Position numbers and translations under genes: made by a program. Positions 8,743-16,889 of a stretch of 64,000 nt of DNA are shown in pieces (position 1 is the stretch's first letter; every line of letters starts with the position of its first letter). Origin of the DNA: Nevskia sp964451925 (GTDB taxonomy: Bacteria > Pseudomonadota > Gammaproteobacteria > Nevskiales > Nevskiaceae); NCBI GenBank assembly GCA_964451925.1, contig CAYVKA010000019.1:1-64000 (forward strand). Direction: 5' to 3'. The notes below the pieces were generated by a model. It saw only the letters and a list, made by a program, of their open reading frames with translations. It ran no database searches and was not told the origin of the DNA.

Positions 8743-10023
8743 ATGCTTGACCCCAAACTCCTGCGCACCCAGCCCGAAGCCGTTGCCGCCCAGCTGGCCC
8801 GCCGCGGCTTCGATTTCGACCTGGCCCGCTTCCAGGACCTGGAAGCGCGGCGCAAGTCGCTGCAGACCGAGACCGAGAAGCTCCAGGCCGAGCGCAACGC
8901 CGGCTCCAAGCGCATCGGCCAGGCCAAGGCCAAGGGCGAGGATGTCTCGCCGATCCTGGCCGACATGGACCGCATCAAGCTGCAGCTGAGCAGCAACGAG
9001 CAGTCGCTGGCCGCGCTGCAGGCCGAGTTCGAGGACTACAGCCTGCGCCTGCCCAACATCCCGCACGCCAGCGTGCCGCAGGGACGCGACGAGAACGACA
9101 ACGTCGAAGTGCGCCGCTGGGGCGATCCGCGCCCCGCCGCCGGTGCCAAGGATCACGGCGACCTGGGCGAGGCGCTGGGGCTGATGGACTTCGCCGCGGC
9201 GGCCAAGCTCACCGGCGCGCGCTTTGTCGTGCTGCGCGGCCAGCTGGCGCGCCTGCAGCGCGCCCTGACGCAGTTCATGCTCGACGTGCACACCCAGGAG
9301 CACGGCTACGAAGAGCTGTACGTGCCCTTCATCGTCAACGCCGCCAGCCTGCGTGGCACCGGCCAGCTGCCCAAGTTCGGCGACGACCTGTTCGCCCTCA
9401 AGACCGAGCAGGACTGGCGCCTGATCCCCACCGCCGAAGTGCCGGTGACCAACCTGCTGCGCGACGAGATCCTCGCCGCCGAGAACCTGCCGCGCCGGTG
9501 GGTGGCCCACACCCCCTGCTTCCGCGCCGAGGCCGGCGCCGCCGGCAAGGACACCAAGGGCATGATCCGCCAGCACCAGTTCGAGAAAGTCGAGCTGGTG
9601 CAGGCCACGCTGCCGGAAAAATCCTACGCGGCGCACGAGGAGCTGACCGGCCATGCCGAGGCCATCCTGAAGAAGCTGGATCTGCCGTACCGGGTGATGG
9701 CGCTGTGCACCGGCGACATGGGCGGCGCCTCGGCCAAGACTTACGACCTGGAAGTATGGCTGCCGTCGCAGGACCGCTACCGCGAGATCAGCTCCTGTTC
9801 CAATTTCGAGGACTACCAGGCGCGGCGCATGATGGCCCGCTACCGCCATCCCGAGACCAAGAGGCCGGAACTGCTGCACACCCTCAACGGCTCCGGCCTG
9901 GCGGTCGGCCGCACCCTGGTGGCGATCCTGGAGAACTACCAGGACGAGGGCGGGGCGATCGCCATCCCCAGCGCGCTGCAACCCTATCTGCCCGGTCTCA
10001 AGCGCATCGAAAAGGCCGGGTGA
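8743..10023 (+). CDS. serS: Seryl-tRNA synthetase
   Basis: SerRS charges tRNA-Ser and tRNA-Sec with serine. The 426-residue protein has the expected N-terminal two-helix coiled-coil arm (about residues 28-100, rich in Lys/Glu/Gln), which holds the long variable arm of the tRNA. The class II catalytic core follows: motif 2 around HTPCFRAEAGAAGKDTKGMI and motif 3 around NGSGLAVGRTLVAILENYQ. Length matches the bacterial family. The ATG at 8743 gives the standard MLDPKLLRTQPEAVA opening. It is a single gene between the usp gene and the helicase gene. Confidence 0.98.
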   Translation: MLDPKLLRTQPEAVAAQLARRGFDFDLARFQDLEARRKSLQTETEKLQAERNAGSKRIGQAKAKGEDVSPILADMDRIKLQLSSNEQSLAALQAEFEDYSLRLPNIPHASVPQGRDENDNVEVRRWGDPRPAAGAKDHGDLGEALGLMDFAAAAKLTGARFVVLRGQLARLQRALTQFMLDVHTQEHGYEELYVPFIVNAASLRGTGQLPKFGDDLFALKTEQDWRLIPTAEVPVTNLLRDEILAAENLPRRWVAHTPCFRAEAGAAGKDTKGMIRQHQFEKVELVQATLPEKSYAAHEELTGHAEAILKKLDLPYRVMALCTGDMGGASAKTYDLEVWLPSQDRYREISSCSNFEDYQARRMMARYRHPETKRPELLHTLNGSGLAVGRTLVAILENYQDEGGAIAIPSALQPYLPGLKRIEKAG

Positions 10024-10129
10024 ACGCCGCTTCCCGGTGATTTGGCGCCGGAACAGGTAAAATGCCGGCGCAATCTCGTCGCCGCGGTTCGTTGGCGCTC
10101 AGAGCCACCCGTTCCCTGCAGAGATCACG

Positions 10130-11971
10130 ATGTCCACCGACGTAGCCGATGATGTTGCCGTTGCCGGCCCCCTGTTTTCCGATCTGGCCCTGAGCCAGGA
10201 GGTGCTGAGGGCGCTCGCCGATGTCGGCTACGAATCGCCTTCGCCGATCCAGGCGGCGACCATTCCGCACCTGCTCCAAGGCAGCGACGTGCTGGGCCAG
10301 GCCCAGACCGGCACCGGCAAGACCGCCGCCTTCGCCCTGCCGATCCTGTCGAAGATCGACCTCAGCCGCAGGAGCACGCAGCCGCAGGCGCTGGTGCTGG
10401 CGCCGACGCGCGAACTGGCGATCCAGGTGGCGGAGGCCTTCCAGCGCTACGCCAAGCACCTGCCGGGCTTCCACGTGCTGCCGATCTACGGCGGCCAGGC
10501 CTACGGCCCGCAGCTGTCGGCGCTCAAGCGCGGCGTGCACGTGGTGGTCGGCACTCCGGGCCGCGTCATCGACCACATGCAGCGCGGCACCCTCAAGCTC
10601 GACCAGATCAGCTGCCTGGTACTGGACGAGGCCGACGAGATGCTGCGCATGGGCTTCATCGACGACGTCGAAAGCATCCTGCAGAAAACCCCGCCGCAGC
10701 GCCAGGTGGCGCTGTTCTCGGCCACCATGCCCTCGGCCATCCGGCGCATCGCGCAGACCTATCTGCGGTCGCCGGCCGAAGTCACCATCAAGAGCAAGAC
10801 CAGCACCGCGACCAACATCCGCCAGCGCTACTGGCTGGTCAGCGGCACCAACAAGCTCGACGCCCTGACCCGCATCCTCGAAGCCGAGCCGTTCGACGGC
10901 ATGCTGATCTTCGCCCGCACCAAGGCCGGCACGGTGGAACTGGCGGAGCGCCTGGAAGCGCGCGGCTACAACGTGGCGGCGCTCAACGGCGACATGGAGC
11001 AGAAGCAGCGCGAACGCACCGTGGCGCGGCTCAAGGACGGCCAGATCGACATCGTCGTCGCCACCGACATCGCCGCGCGCGGCCTCGACGTCGAGCGCAT
11101 CAGCCACGTCTTCAACTACGACGTCCCCACCGACACCGAGTCCTACGTCCACCGCATCGGCCGCACCGGCCGCGCCGGGCGCAGCGGCGAGGCGATCCTG
11201 TTCATCTCGCCGCGCGAGCGGCACCTGTTGCGCGCCATCGAGCGCGCCACGCGCCAGCCGATCACGCCGATGGAGCTGCCCAGCGCGGACGCCGTCAACG
11301 ACCAGCGCGTGGTCCGCTTCAAGCAGAAGATCACCGCCGCGCTGGAAGCCACCGACATCGGTCCGTTCCGCGAACTGGTCGAGCAATACGAGCAGGAGCA
11401 CAACGTCCCGGCGATCGAGATCGCCGCCGCGCTGGCGCGCCTGGTGCAGGGCGACCGCCCGCTGCTGCTCAAGCCCAACGCCGGCGGTGGCGTGCCGGTG
11501 GCCGCGCCGTCGCGACTGGTGCACACCGTGCTGGCGGGCCCCGATCATGCCGCGCCGCGCCGCGAGGAATCGTCCCGCCCGGCCGCCGGGCACCCGCCGC
11601 GCCCGCGCGACGAAGGGGTGCGGCCGCAGGAAAGGCCCGCCCGCGAGCGGCGCCGCGAGGCCGACGAGCAGGTGGAGAAGGAGACCTTCCGCATCGAGGT
11701 CGGCAGCGTGCACGGCGTCAAGCCGGGCAATATCGTCGGCGCCATCGCCAACGAGGCCGGCATCGACAGCGAGTACATCGGCCGCATCGAGATTCTCGAG
11801 GAACACAGCTTCATCGACCTGCCCACCGGCATGCCGAAGAAGATCTTCAAGGATCTGCAGAAGGTCTGGGTCAGCGGCCGCCAGCTGCGTATCAGCCGCA
11901 AGGACGTCGCCGGCAACCCGTATGGCGATGTGCCGCCGAAGCACGGCAAGCCGAAGCACAAGCCGCGATAG
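10130..11971 (+). CDS. deaD: DEAD-box RNA helicase, DeaD/CsdA type
   Basis: This is an ATP-dependent RNA helicase used in ribosome assembly and mRNA turnover, often cold-induced. The 613-residue protein shows the Q motif region (SPIQAATIP), motif I AQTGTGKT, Ia PTRELA, Ib TPGR, II DEAD, III SAT, V VATDIAARGLDV and VI HRIGRTGRAGR. After a disordered Arg/Pro-rich linker (about residues 465-515) there is a DbpA-type RNA-binding domain (ETFRIEVGSVHGVKPGNIVG onward), and the protein ends in a basic tail. This architecture matches DeaD rather than the shorter RhlE or RhlB. It is convergent with the moa cluster; no T-rich terminator is evident between them. Confidence 0.95.
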   Translation: MSTDVADDVAVAGPLFSDLALSQEVLRALADVGYESPSPIQAATIPHLLQGSDVLGQAQTGTGKTAAFALPILSKIDLSRRSTQPQALVLAPTRELAIQVAEAFQRYAKHLPGFHVLPIYGGQAYGPQLSALKRGVHVVVGTPGRVIDHMQRGTLKLDQISCLVLDEADEMLRMGFIDDVESILQKTPPQRQVALFSATMPSAIRRIAQTYLRSPAEVTIKSKTSTATNIRQRYWLVSGTNKLDALTRILEAEPFDGMLIFARTKAGTVELAERLEARGYNVAALNGDMEQKQRERTVARLKDGQIDIVVATDIAARGLDVERISHVFNYDVPTDTESYVHRIGRTGRAGRSGEAILFISPRERHLLRAIERATRQPITPMELPSADAVNDQRVVRFKQKITAALEATDIGPFRELVEQYEQEHNVPAIEIAAALARLVQGDRPLLLKPNAGGGVPVAAPSRLVHTVLAGPDHAAPRREESSRPAAGHPPRPRDEGVRPQERPARERRREADEQVEKETFRIEVGSVHGVKPGNIVGAIANEAGIDSEYIGRIEILEEHSFIDLPTGMPKKIFKDLQKVWVSGRQLRISRKDVAGNPYGDVPPKHGKPKHKPR

Positions 11972-12049
11972 CCCGCGGCGTCGCGTCGCGCCCGACTGCC
12001 GGAACCGTTCCCGCCGCAACGGTCCTGGCCGGCACGGCCGGCTGCAAGC

Positions 12050-12481
12050 TCAGCGCCCGCGCTGGAAATCCGATTTGCCGCCGGTCTTCTTCAACAGCAG
12101 CACCTCGCGGATCACCAGATCGGTGCCGGCGTGCGGCTTGAGCATGTCGTACAGGGTCAGGGCGCAGATGCTGGCGGCGGTCAGCGCCTCCATTTCCACG
12201 CCGGTGCGCGCGTGGGTCGCCACTTCCACGGTGACCTTGACGCTGTCCTCGCCGAACTCGTAGCTCAGGTCGTGCCGTTCGATCGGCAGCGGATGGCATA
12301 GCGGCAGCAGTTCCCAGGTGCGCTTGGCGCCGAGGATGGCGGCGGCGCGGGCGATCTCCAGCGCATCGCCCTTGTCCAGCGTGCGGGCCCGCAGGCGCTG
12401 CAGAACCGCCGCGGGCATCTCGACGATGGCCTGGGCCACGGCCACACGCAGGGTCACGGCTTTTTCGCTGACGTCTCTCAT
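12050..12481 (-). CDS. moaC: Cyclic pyranopterin monophosphate synthase MoaC
   Basis: MoaC turns the MoaA product 3',8-cyclo-GTP into cyclic pyranopterin monophosphate, the second step of molybdopterin synthesis. The 143-residue product contains the catalytic-site motifs LLPLCHPLPI, GVEMEALTAASICALTLYDM and KTGGKSDF. Compared with the usual protein of about 160 residues, it lacks the N-terminal LTHL..xG segment: it begins directly at the MxDVSxKAVT position, and no LTH-like sequence is found upstream in frame. The ATG (12481) overlaps the moaE stop in an ATGA arrangement, which fixes the start. It is the last gene of the minus-strand moaA-moaD-moaE-moaC cluster. Confidence 0.93.
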   Translation of the reverse strand: MRDVSEKAVTLRVAVAQAIVEMPAAVLQRLRARTLDKGDALEIARAAAILGAKRTWELLPLCHPLPIERHDLSYEFGEDSVKVTVEVATHARTGVEMEALTAASICALTLYDMLKPHAGTDLVIREVLLLKKTGGKSDFQRGR

Positions 12482-12918
12482 GATTCCTTCACGTTCTTGA
12501 TCGGGGTGCCTTCCAGGAAGCGCGCCGCGCCGTCGGTGTAACGCTCCTCCTTCCAGATCGGCACGCTCTGCTTCAGCGTGTCGATGGCCCAGCGGCAGGC
12601 GGCGAAGGCTTCGGCACGGTGGCCGGCGCGGACCACGATGATGACGCTGGCCTCGCCCACCCTCAACTCGCCCACGGCGTGCGCCACGCTGACCTCGGCG
12701 CCGAAACGCTGCGCCGCCTCGGCCTCGATCTCGGCCAGGCGGCGCTCGGCCAGCGCGGTGTGCGCATGGTAGTGGATGCCGCTGACGCTGCGGCCTTCGT
12801 GCATGTCGCGCACGGTGCCGGCGAACACCGCCAGTCCGCCGCAGTGCGGGGGCATGGGCTGCGCCAGCCACTCGGCGAGGTTGAGGGCGCCCCGGCGCAG
12901 ACGGGAAGTTTCGCTCAT
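12478..12918 (-). CDS. moaE: Molybdopterin synthase catalytic subunit MoaE
   Basis: MoaE is the large subunit of molybdopterin synthase, which inserts two sulfurs, delivered as MoaD thiocarboxylate, into precursor Z. The 146-residue product has the conserved GGLAVFAGTVRD motif, the HYHAHTALAERRLAEIEAEA helix, the basic active-site stretch VVRAGHRAEAF and the catalytic-lysine region PIWKEERYTDG. The ATG at 12918 lies nine bases after the moaD stop codon, and its own stop overlaps the moaC start. This is consistent with tight cotranscription. Confidence 0.94.
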   Translation of the reverse strand: MSETSRLRRGALNLAEWLAQPMPPHCGGLAVFAGTVRDMHEGRSVSGIHYHAHTALAERRLAEIEAEAAQRFGAEVSVAHAVGELRVGEASVIIVVRAGHRAEAFAACRWAIDTLKQSVPIWKEERYTDGAARFLEGTPIKNVKES

Positions 12919-12926
12919 GGCCTCGC

Positions 12927-13172
12927 TCACCCCCCGCTGACCGGCGGAATCAGCGCCAGGCGCTCGCCTTCGGACAGCGCGTGGCCGCTGTCCACGATGT
13001 CGTCGCCGACGGCCACCGCCACGGTATCGCGGCGCGCCGCCAGTTCCGGGTAGCGCTCCGCCAGCCGGCGCATGGCATCGGCCACCGTGGCGCTTTCGGC
13101 CAGATCCAGGCTGAGCAGTTCGGCCCCGCACCAGCGCTGCGAAGCGCCGTAGCATTCAACGGTGATTCTCAT
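12927..13172 (-). CDS. moaD: Molybdopterin synthase sulfur carrier subunit MoaD
   Basis: MoaD is a ubiquitin-like sulfur carrier. The 81-residue product ends in the required Gly-Gly (IPPVSGG), where MoeB-type enzymes adenylate and sulfurate the terminus. A longer frame begins at 13199, but the internal ATG at 13172 gives the standard opening MRITVECYG and the usual length of about 81. It sits 129 bases downstream of moaA and immediately upstream of moaE. No moeB or moaB is present nearby, so the activating enzyme must be encoded elsewhere. Confidence 0.93.
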   Translation of the reverse strand: MRITVECYGASQRWCGAELLSLDLAESATVADAMRRLAERYPELAARRDTVAVAVGDDIVDSGHALSEGERLALIPPVSGG

Positions 13173-13301
13173 GGTTCCTATCCAGGGTGTTTGCGCCATT
13201 CCGGCCTGACCGTGTCCAGTTTGATCAGCCGCCCGCCATCCCCCGCGGGGCGTTCGAGCTGGCCGGCGGCGGCCGGGAGTCGTCGCCAGGAGTGCGACCT
13301 C

Positions 13302-14378
13302 TCACCCGCCGAGCGAATTCATGGCGATGGGCCGCTCGGCATAGCCCGGATGCGCGACATAGCCCGCGTCCTTGTGCCACACCGTGTCGCGGATCAGCTG
13401 GCCCAGTTCGCCGTCGCGGGCGCCCGCGCGCAGCGGCTCGCGCAGCGAGGTGCCCTTGGGCGAGAACAGGCAGGGGTAGAGTTTGCCGTCCGAGGTCAGG
13501 CGCAAGCGGTCGCAGCTGGCGCAGAACGGATTGGAGACGGTGGCGATGACGCCGATCTCCGGCGAGCCGGCGCCGCCGGCGGCGCCGTGCAGCGAGTAGT
13601 AGGCGGCGGGATCATGACCGCGCGGCAGCGGCGCCACCTCGAACTCGCCGCGCAGGCGCTGCAGGATCTCGGCCTCGCTGACCACGCGCTGGCGCGACCA
13701 CTCGCCGCGGCCGTCCAGCGGCATGAACTCGATGAAGCGCAGCGGCAGTTGCTGCTGTACCGCCCAGCGCGCCAGCGGCAGGATTTCGTCTTCGTTGATG
13801 CCGCGCACGATCACCGCGTTGAGTTTCAACGGCAGCCCGGCGTCGCGCGCCGCGGCGATGCCGTCGAGCACCGGCCGTACATCGCGATTGCCGGACAGCC
13901 GGGCGAAGATCTCGGGGGTCAGCGCGTCGAGGCTGATGTTGAGGTCGTCCAGGCCGGCGGCCTTGAGTCCAGCGGCGCGCCGCGCCAGCAGGGCGGCGTT
14001 GGTGGTCAGCGAGATGCGCTCCAGGCCCAGCGCGCGCAGTTCCCCGCATTCGGCGATCACCGCTTCGAGATCGCGGCGCAGCAGCGGCTCGCCGCCGGTC
14101 AGGCGCAGGCTGGTGATGCCGAGCTCGCTGACGAACAGGCGCAGCAGGCGGCGCAGCTCGGCGCGGCTCAGGCGCTCGGCGCGGTCGAGGAATTCGGGGC
14201 TGTCCGGCATGCAGTACGGGCAGCGGAAATTGCAGCGGTCGGTGAGCGACACCCGCAGCTTGCGCTTGACCCGCCGGAAACGATCGCGCAGCGGGCCCGA
14301 GAACAGCTCGGCGAGCGGGATCGCCGCGGTGCTGGGGCGGGTCAGCAGGGTCATGGGGAGGTCGTCCATCGACCCCAT
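13302..14378 (-). CDS. moaA: GTP 3',8-cyclase MoaA (radical SAM)
   Basis: MoaA starts molybdopterin synthesis by rearranging GTP with a radical SAM mechanism. The N-terminal cluster motif CNFRCPYC (CxxxCxxC) and LTGGEPLLR are visible. The second, substrate-binding 4Fe-4S site is seen as NPFCASCDRLRLTSDGKLYPC. The protein ends in Gly-Gly (MNSLGG), as functional MoaA proteins do. The start is uncertain: ATGs occur at 14378, 14369 and 14354, and conserved sequence begins only later. It heads the minus-strand moa cluster and is separated from the DUF934 gene by a repeat element at 14419-14480. Confidence 0.95.
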   Translation of the reverse strand: MGSMDDLPMTLLTRPSTAAIPLAELFSGPLRDRFRRVKRKLRVSLTDRCNFRCPYCMPDSPEFLDRAERLSRAELRRLLRLFVSELGITSLRLTGGEPLLRRDLEAVIAECGELRALGLERISLTTNAALLARRAAGLKAAGLDDLNISLDALTPEIFARLSGNRDVRPVLDGIAAARDAGLPLKLNAVIVRGINEDEILPLARWAVQQQLPLRFIEFMPLDGRGEWSRQRVVSEAEILQRLRGEFEVAPLPRGHDPAAYYSLHGAAGGAGSPEIGVIATVSNPFCASCDRLRLTSDGKLYPCLFSPKGTSLREPLRAGARDGELGQLIRDTVWHKDAGYVAHPGYAERPIAMNSLGG

Positions 14379-14418
14379 TGTACGGCCATTGCAGACAGCG
14401 GGGCCGGCCTGGCTATTT

Positions 14419-14480
14419 CGGGAATCGGGAAGCGGGAATCGCCCGTTCTACGACTCCCTATTCCCGATTCTCCATTCCCG
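14419..14480. repeat. Inverted GGGAATCGGGAA-type intergenic repeat
   Basis: The left arm (14419-14441) reads CGGGAATCGGGAA followed by GCGGGAATCG. The right arm (14456-14480) is its imperfect inverted copy (CCCTATTCCCGATTC then TCCATTCCCG). Together they can form a long hairpin between the DUF934 gene and moaA. From memory, repeats of this GGGAATCGGGAAT type are scattered between genes in Xanthomonadaceae. The right arm contains the last codons and the stop of the DUF934 gene, so the repeat has supplied its C-terminal residues (GMENRE). A genome-wide count of the motif would confirm it. Confidence 0.7.
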
Positions 14481-14988
14481 CCAGCGCGCGGCGCTTCTGC
14501 CAGACCGCTTCCATGCCGTCGGCGGCGCGCTGGTAGGCCAGGTCGTAGTCGCCGAAGGCGCGCAGGCAGTCCTGCGGGTCCTGGTCGGCGCGCAACTCGA
14601 AGGCGTTGATGCCACAGCGTGACATGTGGAACAGCTGGTCGTGCAGCACGTCGCCCTGGGCGCGGATTTCGCCCCGGTAGCCGTGGCGCTCGCGCAGCAG
14701 GCGCGCCTGCGAATAGGCGCGGCCGTCGCCGAATTTGGGGATTTCCACCGCGATCAGAGGCTGCCCGGCCAGTTCCGGCGCCAGCGCGGCCACATCCTCG
14801 GTGTTGGCGATGCGCACGCCGACCGCCAGGCCGGAGGCGTCCAGCGCGGCGCGCTCGGCGCGGAAGCGCTGGAGGCTGACGATGGCCTTGCCGGCCGCCG
14901 GCAGCGGCGCGTCATCCGGCAGGCTGAGCCATTCGTTGGCGGTGATGCGGCCGTCGACAATCACCTGCTGCGGGCTGGGCGCGCTCAT
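14458..14988 (-). CDS. DUF934 protein, partner of sulfite reductase
   Basis: The 176-residue protein matches DUF934: an ExWLxLPDD opening, the PKFGDGRAYSQARLLRER core, and GEIRAQGDVLHDQLFHMSRCGINAFEL. The biochemical role of DUF934 is not firmly known; it almost always accompanies an assimilatory sulfite reductase and may help its assembly or electron transfer. Here its ATG overlaps the stop of the upstream cysI (ATGA), which fixes the start and implies coupled translation. The final residues GMENRE are encoded within an intergenic repeat arm. Predicted cytoplasmic. Confidence 0.87.
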   Translation of the reverse strand: MSAPSPQQVIVDGRITANEWLSLPDDAPLPAAGKAIVSLQRFRAERAALDASGLAVGVRIANTEDVAALAPELAGQPLIAVEIPKFGDGRAYSQARLLRERHGYRGEIRAQGDVLHDQLFHMSRCGINAFELRADQDPQDCLRAFGDYDLAYQRAADGMEAVWQKRRALAGMENRE

Positions 14989-16679
14989 GCCGTGGCCTCC
15001 TCGTCCTCGGCCACCGCCTCGGCACCGCCATAGAGTCTTTGCTTGAACGGCGCCATGCCAATGCGGCGATAGGCGGCGAGGAAGCTTTCCTCGGCGTCCT
15101 CGCGCTGCTCGAGATACACCTGGATCAGCTTTTCCACCGCGCCGGCGATGTCGGCGCGCGAGATCGCCGGGCCGGTGCGGTCGCCCAGGGCGGCGTCGTT
15201 CTCGGAGGAGCCGCCGAGGGTCACCTGGTACCACTCCTCGCCGTGCTTGTCGACGCCGAGGATGCCGATGTGGCCGACGCTGTGGTGGCCGCAGCCGTTC
15301 ATGCAGCCGGACATCTTGATCTTCAGCTCGCCGATGTCGTGCTGGTAGTCGAGGCTCTCGAAGCGGTCGAAGATGTCCTGCGCCACGCCGATCGAACCGG
15401 CATTGGCCAGCGAGCAGAAGTCCAGGCCCGGGCAGCAGATCAGGTCGGTGAGCAGGCCGATGTTGGGCGTGGCCAGGCCCAACTCGGACAGGCGCTGCCA
15501 CACTGCGTGGAGATCCTTCTTCGCCACCTCTGCCAGCACCATGTTCTGGTCGTGGGTGTTGCGCACCTCGCCGAAGCTGTAGCGGTCGGCCAGGTCGGCG
15601 AGGGCGTCGAACTGCTGGTCGGTGACATCGCCCGGGGCGAAGCCGGAAGCCTTCAGCGAGACGAAGGCGGCGACATAGCCGGGCTGGCGATGGGCGCGCG
15701 TGTTGCGCTTGACCCAGGCGGCGAAGCGGCTGTCGGCGGCCAGGCAGGCGTCGTAGCTGCCGTCATCGGCGGCGGCGGGCGTCAGGTAGTCGTGCCGGTC
15801 GAAGCGCGAGCGGATGTGCTCGATATCCTGCGGCTGCAGCCTGAGGTAGGAATCCTTCAGCAGCGCCCATTCCGCTTCCACCTGCTCGGTGAAGCGGGCC
15901 GGACCCAGCGACTTCACCAGCACCTTGATGCGGGCGCGGTGGATGTTGTCGCGGCGGCCGTGGCGGTTGTAGACGCGCAGGATCGCTTCCAGGTAGGAGA
16001 ACAGGTCCAGCTCGGGCAGGAACTCGCGGATCTTGTGCGCGATCATCGGCATGCGGCCGAGGCCGCCGCCGACGTAAACGGTGTAACCCAGCTCACCGGC
16101 CGCATTGCGCACGATGTGCACGCCGATGTCATGCGTCCGGGTGGCGGCGCGGTCCAGCGTCGACGAGGAAAAGGCGATCTTGAACTTGCGCGGCAGCCAG
16201 TTGAATTCCGGGTGGAAGGTGGCCCACTGGCGGGTGATCTCGCAGTACGGGCGGGGGTCGATCAGCTCGTCCGCCGCCACGCCGGCCAGGTGATCGGCGG
16301 TGACGTTGCGGATGCAGTTGCCGCTGGTCTGGATGGCGTGCATCTGCACCGTCGCCAGCTCGGCCAGGATGTCCGGCACCTGCTCCAGCTTGGGCCAGTT
16401 GAACTGGATGTTCTGCCGCGTGCTGACGTGGCCGTAACCCTTGTCGTAAGTGCGGGCGATGTGCCCGAGCTTGCGCAGCTGCGCGGAGGACAGCAGGCCG
16501 TAAGGCACCGAAATGCGCAGCATCGGCGCGAAGCGCTGGAGATACAGGCCGTTGCGCAGCCGCAGGCCGCGGAATTCCTCCTCCGACAGCTTGCCGGCAA
16601 GGAAGCGTTGCGTCTGGTCGCGGAACTGCGCCACACGCTCGTCCACCAGGCGTTGATCCAGCTCGTCGTAACGGTACAC
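14985..16679 (-). CDS. cysI: Nitrite/sulfite reductase, CysI type (siroheme, 4Fe-4S)
   Basis: This 564-residue enzyme would reduce sulfite to sulfide in cysteine biosynthesis with six electrons. It shows the two ferredoxin-like half repeats (GHVSTRQNIQFNW in the first) and TSGNCIRNVTADHLAG. The siroheme/4Fe-4S cysteines appear as CCPGLDFC and SGCMNGC (CxxxxxC ... CxxxC). The sequence type resembles the ferredoxin-dependent CysI of Pseudomonas more than the NADPH-dependent CysI of E. coli, and no cysJ is present. The DUF934 gene follows with overlapping start. The siroheme synthase gene cysG and the regulator gene cysB are close by, supporting sulfite rather than nitrite as substrate. Confidence 0.92.
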   Translation of the reverse strand: MYRYDELDQRLVDERVAQFRDQTQRFLAGKLSEEEFRGLRLRNGLYLQRFAPMLRISVPYGLLSSAQLRKLGHIARTYDKGYGHVSTRQNIQFNWPKLEQVPDILAELATVQMHAIQTSGNCIRNVTADHLAGVAADELIDPRPYCEITRQWATFHPEFNWLPRKFKIAFSSSTLDRAATRTHDIGVHIVRNAAGELGYTVYVGGGLGRMPMIAHKIREFLPELDLFSYLEAILRVYNRHGRRDNIHRARIKVLVKSLGPARFTEQVEAEWALLKDSYLRLQPQDIEHIRSRFDRHDYLTPAAADDGSYDACLAADSRFAAWVKRNTRAHRQPGYVAAFVSLKASGFAPGDVTDQQFDALADLADRYSFGEVRNTHDQNMVLAEVAKKDLHAVWQRLSELGLATPNIGLLTDLICCPGLDFCSLANAGSIGVAQDIFDRFESLDYQHDIGELKIKMSGCMNGCGHHSVGHIGILGVDKHGEEWYQVTLGGSSENDAALGDRTGPAISRADIAGAVEKLIQVYLEQREDAEESFLAAYRRIGMAPFKQRLYGGAEAVAEDEEATA

Positions 16680-16785
16680 AGTCGGTTCCTGGGTGATTCC
16701 GGGGGTGGGTTCCTGCGCTCAGGCCGCCGCGCGGGGAGGGCGCAAGCCTGAATCTAGGCCGCGCACTTTACTCCCATAAACAGGC

Positions 16786-16797
16786 ATAAGGTAATAA
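16786..16797. promoter_or_regulatory. Candidate CysB operator upstream of cysI
   Basis: In the 210-base spacer between cysI and cysB the DNA becomes AT-rich, and the minus strand reads TTATTACCTTAT. A similar TTATTCCTTTTTTAT is found in front of the cysB/TSUP gene pair (17929-17943). A shared site flanking both sides of cysB could be bound by CysB. The similarity is seen; regulator binding is inference. Confidence 0.3.
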
Positions 16798-16889
16798 CTA
16801 ATCGATACAAGGATCGCGCCTGTTTTTGACAGACAATCCAGTTTCCATAGGAGTTTTGGATATAAGACCCCCGCGGCCAGCCCCCGGGC

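Noticed and set aside
9998..12019. Minus-strand open frame of 673 codons opposite the DEAD-box helicase
   Set aside because: Antisense shadow of deaD with repetitive His/Arg/Ala/Gly/Asp composition and no recognisable domain.
15039..16751. Plus-strand open frame of 570 codons opposite cysI
   Set aside because: Antisense shadow of the sulfite reductase gene; no domain seen.
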